Part shown: positions 26,891-34,721 of the stretch, piece by piece
Numbering within the stretch: the stretch's first letter is position 1
Layout: every line of letters starts with the position of its first letter
DNA from: Aeromonas hydrophila subsp. hydrophila ATCC 7966
Lineage (GTDB): Bacteria; Pseudomonadota; Gammaproteobacteria; Enterobacterales; Aeromonadaceae
NCBI RefSeq assembly: GCF_000014805.1
Contig: NC_008570.1
Span: 2,485,001-2,549,000 of the forward strand
DNA: 64,000 nt
Direction of reading: 5' to 3'
Notes under the pieces: generated by a model
What the model saw: the letters and a program-made list of their open reading frames with translations, nothing else
What the model was told of the DNA's origin: nothing
The model's database searches: none
Translations under genes and position numbers: made by a program

Positions 26891-27776
26891 TCATTTGCGG
26901 CTGCGGGCGGGAGAGCAGGGTCAACAACAAGGCCGTGGTGCGGCGGGAGTAGAGCAGGGAGAGGTGGCCGAGGGCAGCGAGCTCCACATCCTCCATGCCA
27001 TCCAGTCGCTGGCGGGACTGGGGCAACACGAAATTGTCGTGGCTGGTGCGCACCGAGACCCCGGGCACGCAGAGCGGCACGGCGGCGAAGCGCTGCAGCC
27101 AGCCTGAGCCTGGCTCCATCTCGCGGGCATTGTCGCCCAGCCCCAGGGTCGCCAGCTGGCTGCCCTGATGGGGGGTGGCCAGGGTGATGAGCCGGGCCAC
27201 CTTGTCACCGCCCGCCACCGCCAGATAGTCGCGGCACACCAGGCCACCCATGCTGTGGCCGATCAGCACCAGCTGCGAGGCACCGGTGGCGGCCAACACC
27301 TCATCGATGCGCTTGGCCAAGAGCGGCACCATGTCGTCGAGATGGCCAAAAGGAGGGGTCAGGGTGACGGTCGCTACCGTGTAGCCGGCAGCCTCCAGTC
27401 TGGCTCGTTGCACCCGCCAGATGCCGCGACTGCAGCCATAACCGTGGATCAGCAGCAGGGGCAGGGGGGATGGCGTCAGCCTGTCGGGCGCCATCAGCCA
27501 GCGCTCGAACGGCAGCAACCAGGTGAAGGTCAGCAGGTAGGCACCTATCTCTCGCCCCACCATGGGCAACCATTCTCGCCAGCCGATGGCTGGCACCGGG
27601 TAAAAGCGGGAAAACCCCCAGGTCAGCACCACCACCAGGGTGCGCAGCCCCAACAGGGCCACCACCACAAACGGGATGGAGAGCGGCGGCGAGAGGCCGA
27701 TGACCAGATGGGCGATGCCCCCAAGGAGCGTCACCTCAACCAGCAGCAGGATCAGTAGTTGCTTTGTGATCGTCAT
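26880..27776 (-). CDS. Membrane-anchored alpha/beta-hydrolase (lipase/esterase-like)
   Basis: This is a 298-residue hydrolase. Two hydrophobic segments at the N-terminus (QLLILLLVEVTLLGG and a second near residues 28-50) suggest inner-membrane anchoring. The hydrolase domain has the oxyanion LLIHGYGCSRG, the nucleophile GHSMGG, and a likely histidine in the C-terminal part (AALGHLSLL). In-frame starts at 27803 (ATG) and 27812 (TTG) are possible. It is convergent with the acyl-CoA reductase gene and could hydrolyse stored acyl esters. The substrate is unknown. Confidence 0.83.
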   Translation of the reverse strand: MTITKQLLILLLVEVTLLGGIAHLVIGLSPPLSIPFVVVALLGLRTLVVVLTWGFSRFYPVPAIGWREWLPMVGREIGAYLLTFTWLLPFERWLMAPDRLTPSPLPLLLIHGYGCSRGIWRVQRARLEAAGYTVATVTLTPPFGHLDDMVPLLAKRIDEVLAATGASQLVLIGHSMGGLVCRDYLAVAGGDKVARLITLATPHQGSQLATLGLGDNAREMEPGSGWLQRFAAVPLCVPGVSVRTSHDNFVLPQSRQRLDGMEDVELAALGHLSLLYSRRTTALLLTLLSRPQPQMKRA

Positions 27777-27898
27777 GGCCCAATCATCCGACCAGTCAGG
27801 CATGGAAGTCAAATGACCCTTTCATCAATGTGATGGCAGACGCGCAATCACCCGTCGGCGCGCCAATCAAACACTTCTGCATGGGGTTATTTGCAATA

Positions 27899-27914
27899 CT
27901 GTATATCCATACAT
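27899..27914 (+). promoter_or_regulatory. LexA (SOS) box upstream of yebG
   Basis: CTGTATATCCATACAT matches the consensus CTGT-N8-ACAG except for the last base. It lies 36 bases before the yebG start. yebG is a known LexA target in E. coli. Confidence 0.75.
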
Positions 27915-27949
27915 ATACTTGTAATCACTATCAGAAGGAGGACGCCGCG

Positions 27950-28264
27950 ATGGCCGTTGAGATCAAATATGTTGTGGTGCGTGGGGGAGTGGAGAAGATG
28001 ACCTTTGCCAGCAAGAAAGAGGCCGATGCCTATGACAAGCTGCTGGACACTGCCGATGAGTTGATGCATTTGCTGGCGGGCGCGCCCGTTCGCCTTGAAC
28101 CGGATCAGCAAGAGAGCCTGGCCTTCTACCTGGCCGAGCAGCGCGATCTGCTGCAAAACGTGTTGCGCGGGGCCAAGGGGCAGGGGAGCGGCAAGTCGGA
28201 GCAACAAGAAGAGCAGAGCGAGTCGGACAAACCAAAAGACAAATCCCTCAAGCGTGTAGCGTGA
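27950..28264 (+). CDS. yebG: DNA-damage-inducible protein YebG
   Basis: This 104-residue protein matches E. coli YebG (96 residues) over its first 70 residues: MAVEIKYVVVRGG, then TFASKKEADAYDKLLDTAD. The C-terminal 35 residues are low-complexity and rich in Q, E, S and K. AAGGAGG at 27935-27941 precedes the ATG. It is SOS-induced in E. coli, but its biochemical role is not firmly known. It is followed by tyrosine recombinase 2 in the same direction, 278 bases downstream. Confidence 0.93.
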   Translation: MAVEIKYVVVRGGVEKMTFASKKEADAYDKLLDTADELMHLLAGAPVRLEPDQQESLAFYLAEQRDLLQNVLRGAKGQGSGKSEQQEEQSESDKPKDKSLKRVA

Positions 28265-28277
28265 GGACGACACGGGG

Positions 28278-28309
28278 GAGGCTGCCCATCACAGCATGAA
28301 AACAGCCTC
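28278..28309 (+). terminator. Weak hairpin after yebG
   Basis: GAGGCTG and CAGCCTC pair across an 18-base loop just after the yebG stop, without a clear T run. Confidence 0.3.
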
Positions 28310-28467
28310 AATTTATGCATTTATGAGAATTTCAAAGCATTTTTATGGATATTTACCCCGATAAATTTCCAACCAATGTGCATATTCATTGAATAAACAC
28401 ACTGTGCAGCATCAGCTGTTTATAGCGGTGCTGTTCGCTACACAGCATCGACGTTCCAGTCCTACGT

Positions 28468-28495
28468 GATGCCGATAACCCCATTTATCGGCATC
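28468..28495. repeat. Dif-shaped palindrome (11-6-11) upstream of tyrosine recombinase 2
   Basis: Left arm GATGCCGATAA (28468-28478), centre CCCCAT (28479-28484) and right arm TTATCGGCATC (28485-28495) form a perfect inverted repeat that extends by two more pairs (GT and AC). It has the same 11-6-11 layout and the same CGATAA/TTATCG inner ends as the one at 7115, and lies 47 bases before the recombinase start. It is a probable binding site of the recombinase, either as crossover site or operator. Confidence 0.72.
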
Positions 28496-28542
28496 ACCAT
28501 CACGCAAGCCCCGAGCCGAGTCTCTCATTCACAAGCATCATC

Positions 28543-29820
28543 ATGACCACTATGTTACTTCCACCCGCTATGCCGCTGTTCGATGGTCTGGCCTACCTGG
28601 AGGCGGGCAACCCTCAGGTCAATCAATATCTTGCCAACCTCAGCCTCAACGATGTGCCCGATGCCGGGCTGGTCTACGAGCTCGCCGTCGACTGGCTGCT
28701 GGAGCAGCGCAACAGCGAGAACAACTACAAAACCTATCGCAGCGAGCTGACCACGTTTTTGCACTGGTGCTTCGGCGAAATGCGCATCAGCCCCAAGGAT
28801 CTGACCCGGCGCATCATGATGCGCTATCTCGATTACTGTCAGGCGCCGCCGGCGGCTCTGATTGCCTATCGCAACGTAGCCCAGTTCGTGCTCGACAAGG
28901 AGTGGGGAGAACGACTGCCCAATCCCCAATGGCGACCCTTCCTTGGCAAGCGGGAGCTGGGGCGCGAGCTGCCATACCGCCTCAGCGAACAGGCCATGAA
29001 GACCAAGCTCGCCATTCTGTCTGCCTTCTTCCAGTTCTTGATCCAGGAAGAGTACATGGACCGCAACCCGGCGCTGTTACTGCAACGGGTGAAGCGCTCA
29101 ATGCAGCAGGAGCCGGACGACCATGGCCAGGCCTTTAGCGAATTGCAGTGGTCCTATGTGATGCAAGCAACCGACCTGCTAGCCGCCGAATCACCCGAGC
29201 AGCACGAGCGCAGCCGCTTCCTGATAAGCCTGATGTACGCCTGTTACCTGCGGATCTCGGAAGTCGCGGCAAGACCGGGATTTACCCCCGTCATGGGTCA
29301 GTTTCGCCGCGATGGTAAAACCGGTGTCTGGGGCTATTTCATTCCCCGCAGCAAGGGTGGCAAGCGCCGCACCGTGGCGGTGTCCCATGCCTTGCTCGAG
29401 GCCCTCAAACGCTATCGGACGTTTCTCGGTCTCTCACCATTGCCGGCACCCGATGAGAAGACTCCGCTGTTTGTGCGCCACAAGGCTGCGGCACATGGCC
29501 GGGAACAAGGCGAGCTCAACGCCAACCTCGGGATCCGCCAGCTGCGTGATCTGGTGATGAGCGTCATCCAGACCGCCGCCGAGTTGGCAGAAAAAGATGG
29601 GTTTGTGCAGGATGGCGCCGAGATGCGCAACCTGACACCACACTCCATTCGTCATACCGGCATCACCCACGACATCAATCTCAATGGGCGGCCGTTATCA
29701 CATGTGCAAGCCGATGCCGGCCACGACAGCATCGACACCACCTCCAAGTACCTGCACACCGGCAACAGCGAGCGCCACGAAAGTGCCAATCACAAACCGC
29801 TGGATCGGTTGCACGACTAG
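28543..29820 (+). CDS. Tyrosine recombinase 2 (phage-integrase family), adjacent to dif
   Basis: This is a 425-residue recombinase. The N-terminal core-binding region spans about residues 40-185 and the catalytic domain follows. Catalytic residues are Arg237 in CYLRISEVA, Lys271 in RSKGGKRR, His367 and Arg370 in HSIRHTG, His393 in AGHDSIDTTS, and the nucleophile Tyr403 in SKYLHT. It is longer than XerC/D and carries an insert before the HxxR box (about 300-360). Its stop is 102 bases before the chromosomal dif site. No phage genes flank it. It is a different family member from recombinase 1, with only the catalytic boxes alike. Confidence 0.9.
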   Translation: MTTMLLPPAMPLFDGLAYLEAGNPQVNQYLANLSLNDVPDAGLVYELAVDWLLEQRNSENNYKTYRSELTTFLHWCFGEMRISPKDLTRRIMMRYLDYCQAPPAALIAYRNVAQFVLDKEWGERLPNPQWRPFLGKRELGRELPYRLSEQAMKTKLAILSAFFQFLIQEEYMDRNPALLLQRVKRSMQQEPDDHGQAFSELQWSYVMQATDLLAAESPEQHERSRFLISLMYACYLRISEVAARPGFTPVMGQFRRDGKTGVWGYFIPRSKGGKRRTVAVSHALLEALKRYRTFLGLSPLPAPDEKTPLFVRHKAAAHGREQGELNANLGIRQLRDLVMSVIQTAAELAEKDGFVQDGAEMRNLTPHSIRHTGITHDINLNGRPLSHVQADAGHDSIDTTSKYLHTGNSERHESANHKPLDRLHD

Positions 29821-29922
29821 GCCTTTAAAAATGAGAGATAACGAAGAGGTAAGTTCAGGAGCATGGCTGTAATGACCAGCGTTTTTTAACCGGCATCACT
29901 CCGGATTCTTCCACAACCCGAC

Positions 29923-29950
29923 ACCGCGCATAATGTATATTATGTTAAAT
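29923..29950 (+). other. dif: Chromosome dimer resolution site dif
   Basis: The XerC arm ACCGCGCATAA, centre TGTATA and XerD arm TTATGTTAAAT match E. coli dif. The centre and the right arm are identical, and the left arm differs only at its outer three bases. XerC and XerD act here with FtsK to resolve chromosome dimers, so this marks the replication terminus. The orientation of GGGNAGGG motifs switches around this point. It lies between tyrosine recombinase 2 and ycbZ. Confidence 0.95.
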
Positions 29951-29965
29951 CAATTATCTTGTTTC

Positions 29966-29994
29966 CTGTCACCACCTATTGAACTGTGTATAAT
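29966..29994 (+). promoter_or_regulatory. Sigma-70 promoter for ycbZ
   Basis: CTGTCA (29966-29971) and a perfect TATAAT (29989-29994) are 17 bases apart and lie 37 bases before the ycbZ start. Confidence 0.6.
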
Positions 29995-30031
29995 GGCAAC
30001 AATTGATCCTATCTCCGACCGGATGTCTTAA

Positions 30032-32011
30032 GTGGCTGAATTAACATCAGAACAATTAAAACCTGTTTTTTCGATTGAACAGTTTCCTGCCCTCAGCGAA
30101 CTCGAACCCATTCCCTTTGCCGCCTTGCAACCCAGAGCCATTTCCGCCATCAAGCGTCTCGCCAGCTTTGATGGCGACTGCCCGGTCATGCTGCTCAATG
30201 GTTTTCCCGGGGTGGATTATGAAGGCGTTTGCCAGACGCTGATCGCCGCTTCCAATGGCAAGGACGGTGACCTGTTCGATCTCTGCTACACCGAGAATCT
30301 GAACAATCCATTCAAGCCCATCTGGTTGCGCTTGCAACCCGGCACTGGCTTCGAGTTCTGTGAAATGGTCGGCGAATTGCTCAAGCTGATGAGCCATCAT
30401 CTGGATGCCGAGCGCCTGGTCACCCGCATCATGCGCAAGCAGAACAACGATCCCAAGATCGATGACTTCCTCTCCGATCTGGCGGCGCACGTGGCTCAAG
30501 GGCTCGAATTCCAGCATCCGGTACTCATCAACCTGCTGATCCACCATGAAGAGCAGGCAGCGCCGGTCATCTATGGGCGGGATTTGAACTGGGATACCCT
30601 GTTTGGCTCCATCAACTATCAGACCGAGCAAGGTTCCGTTTATGCCAACCAGCACCTGCTGGAGCCAGGTCTGCTGCGTCAGGCCAACGGTGGCTATCTG
30701 ATTTTGCAGCTGGATGAGCTACTGGATCAGCCCCATCTCTGGTTCAAGCTCAAGAATGCGATGCAAAAAGGTGAGCTGGACTGGAACGCCTATCAGGAAG
30801 GCAAGACCCTGACCCCCTTCTTCACCCCAGAAGCCACCCCCATCAAGCTCAAGCTGATCCTGGTCGGCGATCGGCTCGATGTGGCCGAGTTCCAGATGCT
30901 GGACCGCGACATGTCCGAGCGCATCTTCCTGCGTGCGGATCTGGTCTCCGAGGTGAACATTGAAGAAGATCTGCCTGATTATCTTCAATATCTGGCCTGG
31001 CTACGCGAGCGCTGGGAGCTGCTGGACTTCACTCCGGCCGCCCTCGCCGCCCTTTGCCGTCACGCCAGCAGGCTGTGCGACCACCAGGAGTGGCTGTCGC
31101 TCTCCGAGGTGCAACTCTCTGCCATCATGCGGATGGCCGACAGCCTGGCACGCGAGCTGGAAGCGGACGTCGTCACCGACGAGCACATTCGCGGTGCGCT
31201 GGAAGAGCAGGATTACCGCCTCAACTATCTGGTTGAACAGTCAGACCAGGGCGTCATCGACGGCCAGATCCTGCTGCAGACCGATGGTGAGGAAGTGGGC
31301 CAGATCAACGGCCTCTCCGTCATCCAGGTCTCAGGGCATCCCTATGATTTCGGCGAGCCGGTGCGCCTCACCGCCACCGTGCATCTGGGTGATGGCGATG
31401 TGGCGGACATCGAGCGCAAAGCGGAGCTGGCGGGCCATATCCACGCCAAAGCGATGATGATCATCCACGGTTATCTCTCCAACAAGTTCGGTGCCGAGAA
31501 CCCTTCCCCGCTGTCGGCCAACCTGGTGTTCGAGCAGTCCTATCACGAGATCGATGGTGACAGCGCCTCGTTGACCGGTCTGTGTGCCCTGCTCTCTGCC
31601 CTCGCCCGCCAGCCCATCTACCAGCACTTTGCGGTGACCGGCGCGGTCGATCAGTTCGGCAATGTGCAGGCCGTCGGCGGCGTCAACGAGAAGATCGAAG
31701 GCTTCTTCCGGGTGTGCAAGATCCACGGTCTCACCGGCAAACAAGGGATCCTGCTGCCCGGCACCAATGCCCAGCAACTCAACCTGTCCGATGAGGTGAT
31801 TGCAGCCGTCGAAGCCGGCCAATTCCATATCCATCCGGTGGATCATGTGGAAGAGGCTATCGAGCTGCTGACCGGTTGTGTTGCTGGTGAGCCGGATATG
31901 CCGGATACCTTGTTCGGCCGGATCCAGCAGCGGCTGGATGAGCTCAATGGCACCGACGTCATCAAGGGTGGCGTGCTGCGCCGCCTGCTTGGTCGAGTGT
32001 TCGGACGGTGA
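30032..32011 (+). CDS. ycbZ: Lon-related protease homologue YcbZ (LonH)
   Basis: This 659-residue protein has a degenerate AAA-type N-terminal part (LNGFPGVDYEG replaces a standard P-loop) and a C-terminal Lon protease domain. The catalytic serine is in GDSASLTGLCALLSAL, and the lysine is in VGGVNEKIEGFF. The start is GTG. E. coli YcbZ has 586 residues, and this protein is longer. It precedes fabA as in E. coli. Whether it is an active ATP-dependent protease is not settled. Confidence 0.92.
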   Translation: MAELTSEQLKPVFSIEQFPALSELEPIPFAALQPRAISAIKRLASFDGDCPVMLLNGFPGVDYEGVCQTLIAASNGKDGDLFDLCYTENLNNPFKPIWLRLQPGTGFEFCEMVGELLKLMSHHLDAERLVTRIMRKQNNDPKIDDFLSDLAAHVAQGLEFQHPVLINLLIHHEEQAAPVIYGRDLNWDTLFGSINYQTEQGSVYANQHLLEPGLLRQANGGYLILQLDELLDQPHLWFKLKNAMQKGELDWNAYQEGKTLTPFFTPEATPIKLKLILVGDRLDVAEFQMLDRDMSERIFLRADLVSEVNIEEDLPDYLQYLAWLRERWELLDFTPAALAALCRHASRLCDHQEWLSLSEVQLSAIMRMADSLARELEADVVTDEHIRGALEEQDYRLNYLVEQSDQGVIDGQILLQTDGEEVGQINGLSVIQVSGHPYDFGEPVRLTATVHLGDGDVADIERKAELAGHIHAKAMMIIHGYLSNKFGAENPSPLSANLVFEQSYHEIDGDSASLTGLCALLSALARQPIYQHFAVTGAVDQFGNVQAVGGVNEKIEGFFRVCKIHGLTGKQGILLPGTNAQQLNLSDEVIAAVEAGQFHIHPVDHVEEAIELLTGCVAGEPDMPDTLFGRIQQRLDELNGTDVIKGGVLRRLLGRVFGR

Positions 32012-32035
32012 GAAAAGAAGTGATCGGAGTTGTTT

Positions 32036-32053
32036 AGCGAACAACTGTACGCT
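32036..32053. promoter_or_regulatory. FabR-like operator upstream of fabA
   Basis: AGCGAACAACTGTACGCT is symmetrical at 14 of 18 positions. It resembles the AGCG-TACA/TGT-CGCT palindrome bound by FabR, the TetR-family regulator of unsaturated fatty-acid genes. It lies 39 bases before the fabA start. FabR itself is not in the window. Confidence 0.65.
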
Positions 32054-32092
32054 AAATTGGCCCGGCTTTGACCCATTTGAAGGATAAACAGC

Positions 32093-32653
32093 GTGACCGT
32101 AGACAATACCACCATTGATGCCCGCCTTTCCCTGTGTGAACAAGGCAAAGACTCGTTTACCCGTGAAGAGCTGCTCGCCTGCAGCCGTGGCGAACTGTTT
32201 GGTGAGGGTAACAGTCAGCTGCCCGCCCCCAACATGTTGATGATGGATCGCATCGTCAAGATCAATGACAACGGTGGTGAGCATGGCAAGGGCGAAATCC
32301 TGGCAGAGCTCGATATCACGCCGGATCTCTGGTTCTTCGATTGCCACTTCCCGGGTGATCCGGTCATGCCTGGCTGTCTCGGTCTGGATGCCATGTGGCA
32401 ACTGGTCGGTTTCTTCCTTGGCTGGAAGGGCGGCCCGGGCAAAGGTCGTGCACTGGGGGTTGGCGAGGTGAAATTCACCGGCCAGATCCTGCCGACCGCC
32501 AAGAGAGTGACCTACAAGATCACCTTCAAGCGCGTCATCAACCGCAAGCTGGTGATGGGGATCGCCGATGGCGTGGTGGAAGTGGATGGTCGCCCGATCT
32601 ACAGCGCAACCGATCTGAAAGTGGGTCTGTTCAAGGACACCACCGCATTCTAA
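32093..32653 (+). CDS. fabA: 3-hydroxydecanoyl-ACP dehydratase/isomerase FabA
   Basis: This 186-residue hot-dog-fold enzyme dehydrates 3-hydroxydecanoyl-ACP and isomerises the product, which starts unsaturated fatty-acid synthesis. The active-site histidine is in [14 protein letters not shown], and the aspartate is in [11 protein letters not shown]. The start is GTG, with AAGGA at 32080-32084. A FabR-like palindrome lies upstream and a terminator downstream. Confidence 0.97.
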   Translation: MTVDNTTIDARLSLCEQGKDSFTREELLACSRGELFGEGNSQLPAPNMLMMDRIVKINDNGGEHGKGEILAELDITPDLWFFDCHFPGDPVMPGCLGLDAMWQLVGFFLGWKGGPGKGRALGVGEVKFTGQILPTAKRVTYKITFKRVINRKLVMGIADGVVEVDGRPIYSATDLKVGLFKDTTAF

Positions 32654-32684
32654 GTGCTGACCCGCAGGTCAAACTGAACAACGT

Positions 32685-32715
32685 AAAGGGGCCATCATGG
32701 CCCCTTTCCTTTTGC
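32685..32715 (+). terminator. Terminator after fabA
   Basis: AAAGGGGCCAT and ATGGCCCCTTT pair with CCTTTT following. It separates fabA from the convergent rmf gene. Confidence 0.8.
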
Positions 32716-32735
32716 AATGAGTGATGAAGTACCGG

Positions 32736-32915
32736 CTACTTCATGAAGAGGCCTGAGCCCCGCCCTTCCATGGCATCACGCCAACCACCAAGCCAATGCC
32801 CACGGGCATCCAGGCATTGATACGGACACGCTTCTTTCTGTTTGCCGACCACGCCAGCCTGATAACCACGAGCACGAGCTCTTTCCAGACGGTCCCGTTT
32901 TTGTCTCTTCATCAT
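32736..32915 (-). CDS. rmf: Ribosome modulation factor
   Basis: This 59-residue basic protein reads MMKRQKRDRLERARARGYQ at its start and continues with QAGVVGKQKEACPYQ and WLGGWRDAMEGR, matching E. coli RMF (55 residues). It dimerises 70S ribosomes into inactive 100S particles in stationary phase. Two ATGs are adjacent (32915 and 32912), and GAAGAGGG precedes them. It is convergent with fabA, as in E. coli. A hairpin with a U run lies only 22 bases upstream of its start. Confidence 0.95.
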   Translation of the reverse strand: MMKRQKRDRLERARARGYQAGVVGKQKEACPYQCLDARGHWLGGWRDAMEGRGSGLFMK

Positions 32916-32937
32916 CTACGACCCTCTTCCGTGGAAC

Positions 32938-32970
32938 AAAAAAAGCGACCAATTTTTCATCGGTCGCTTT
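32938..32970 (-). terminator. Hairpin with U run directly upstream of rmf
   Basis: On the minus strand, AAAGCGACC and GGTCGCTTT pair around 11 bases and are followed by a run of T (A at 32938-32944). It is either the terminator of the DUF3466 gene or a conditional terminator in the rmf leader. Confidence 0.75.
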
Positions 32971-32972
32971 CA

Positions 32973-33001
32973 TCTTTACCCCAGGGGGTCGGCAGGGTCA
33001 A
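32973..33001 (-). promoter_or_regulatory. Possible rmf promoter
   Basis: On the minus strand TTGACC (33001-32996) and TAAAGA (32978-32973) are 17 bases apart. The predicted start falls at the hairpin upstream of rmf. The -10 match is poor. Confidence 0.35.
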
Positions 33002-33075
33002 ACAAAAAATTTCATGTTATCCGGTCATTGTGACACAAGACACTGAACCGCATTAATTTTTAGTGACACAACTTT

Positions 33076-34713
33076 TTAGCGCTGGAAACGGCGCAGCCAG
33101 GCGAATGGCAAGGCCAGCAGAGTCAACCAGAACAGGCTGCCGCCACCGCTGCCGCCATCCTGACCGGTCTGGTTGTTGACCGGTGCGTTGGCGACCACAT
33201 AACCGGCCGGATCGTTGTTCTTGTAGTCGGTTACGACTGGCGCCAGCTTGACGCTGACCACGGTAGCATTGGTGCGGTTGTTCAGATCGCTCTCGCTGTT
33301 GTAGCGATAAGCCGTGGCTGCGACGGTACCGTTGCTGCTGATGCCGCTGGCATAAGCGATGTGGTAGTAGTAACCGTTCTGGGCACACTGCTTGGCTCCT
33401 GCATCATCCAGACCACAGATGAGATCGTTCAGATACCAGTTGTTGCCGGTCGCCGCGTTGAGCAGGAAGCCTTCCTGCATGCGGTTGGTGCCGTTGACCA
33501 CGGGCTGGGTCTGATGGCGGGAATCACGCCAGCCAACCACCATGTTGTGGTTGTTGATGGCGGCCGCTTCCGAGCCGGAGCCGCTGAGCGGCTTGTCCTG
33601 CAGGGAGACCACGGCATTGGTGGTCGGTGTGTTCAGGTTGAACACGAACATCTCGACCGGGCGGTTCTGGCCCTTGTTGATGCGATAGAGCTGGTTGCCG
33701 ATCACATAACCGTTGTCGTTGACCCCCACGGCCCAGCTGTGTTGCAGCTTGGCGTCATCCTTGCCGGGCTCGCCTTCGGCCAGCGGGATGATCCGGGTAG
33801 TGCCTACCTTGCTGCCATCCAGATCCAGTGTCCAGTAAGCGGCCAGGTTGCGGCCGTCCAGGTAGTTGGTGCCGATCTCGCCGGTGGAGGAGTACCCTAC
33901 CCCGTACAGATTGCCGTTGAATTTACCCACCCCGAGCGCGGAGGCGGTCTGCACCACTTCGTTGCGGGCGCGGGCATACTCGTTGGCCTGCAGCAGCTTG
34001 TTGAAGGTGCCGGTACTGTTGACCAGCCAGAAGCTGGCCTGGGTGTTGAGGCCCGGGCAGTAGCGGTAGTCGCCGTACTGGCCGTCGTTGCCGGCAAAGC
34101 ACCAGTTGTAGGTTTCGGAATTAACGACGATATCCTTGCCGGTGGCGGCGGTACCGGTCACCAGATACTGGCCGTTGTCCAGTTTCTTGATACTGGTCGG
34201 TACGCTCAGGCTGTGAGTGCCAGCACCGTCTTTCAACTCGACAGGGTTGCCCTCCTCGACCACGGCGAAGGCTGTGCGCAGCTTGCCACTCATCTTGTAG
34301 CCTGCCCGGGTACCGGGTACGTCACCCAACGCTGTCACCAGACCATCGGTCTCGCCCAGCTGCACGTAACCTACGTTGTTGCGCTGGTCGACCCCGTCGA
34401 GGAAGTCACGACGCCACTGATAGGCGAAGTTGCTGTTGTCGTTCCAGAAGGAGTTGCAGACCGAGTTGGAGAGCATGCAGCCCTGCTCGAAACGGAAACG
34501 ATCGACCAGGAAGTCGGCGAAGCGCACGGTCGAGAAGTGTTCGGCCATGTTGTTCTTGGTATTGATCCCGATGAGCCCGTTGCCGTCGCCGCTGATCCCG
34601 CTGGCGTAACCCTTGTCGGACCCATCGACAATGGTGAAAAAGGGACTTTGTGCCGCCTGGGCATGCAGGCTGGCGCTGACCAGAATGGCCAGCATGGATA
34701 ATTGCTTTTTCAT
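33076..34713 (-). CDS. DUF3466-family exported protein with GlyGly-CTERM tail
   Basis: This 545-residue protein starts with a signal peptide (MKKQLSMLAILVSASLHAQAA). The body is typical of the DUF3466 proteins of Vibrio and Shewanella, with repeated GYxxG and NNHNMVVGW-type elements that suggest beta-strand repeats, and several cysteines near residues 79-86. The C-terminus is a glycine/serine stretch (GGSGGGS), a hydrophobic helix (LFWLTLLALPFAWL) and an RRFQR basic end. This fits a GlyGly-CTERM sorting signal cut by rhombosortase, as in some type II secreted proteins. It starts eight bases after uup on the same strand. The function is unknown. Confidence 0.85.
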   Translation of the reverse strand: MKKQLSMLAILVSASLHAQAAQSPFFTIVDGSDKGYASGISGDGNGLIGINTKNNMAEHFSTVRFADFLVDRFRFEQGCMLSNSVCNSFWNDNSNFAYQWRRDFLDGVDQRNNVGYVQLGETDGLVTALGDVPGTRAGYKMSGKLRTAFAVVEEGNPVELKDGAGTHSLSVPTSIKKLDNGQYLVTGTAATGKDIVVNSETYNWCFAGNDGQYGDYRYCPGLNTQASFWLVNSTGTFNKLLQANEYARARNEVVQTASALGVGKFNGNLYGVGYSSTGEIGTNYLDGRNLAAYWTLDLDGSKVGTTRIIPLAEGEPGKDDAKLQHSWAVGVNDNGYVIGNQLYRINKGQNRPVEMFVFNLNTPTTNAVVSLQDKPLSGSGSEAAAINNHNMVVGWRDSRHQTQPVVNGTNRMQEGFLLNAATGNNWYLNDLICGLDDAGAKQCAQNGYYYHIAYASGISSNGTVAATAYRYNSESDLNNRTNATVVSVKLAPVVTDYKNNDPAGYVVANAPVNNQTGQDGGSGGGSLFWLTLLALPFAWLRRFQR

Positions 34714-34721
34714 CTACTTCC

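Noticed and set aside
7115..29950. An integrative element bounded by the dif-like site at 8237 and dif at 29923
   Set aside because: The enclosed genes are mostly ordinary chromosomal genes (rsmF, letAB, prpBCD, yebG) with the same base composition as the rest. No phage or conjugation genes are present.
31160..31180. Possible matS site (MatP target) inside ycbZ
   Set aside because: Only a partial match to GTGAC-N3-GTCAC (two mismatches at one end), within coding sequence. No good matS copy was seen elsewhere in the window by eye.
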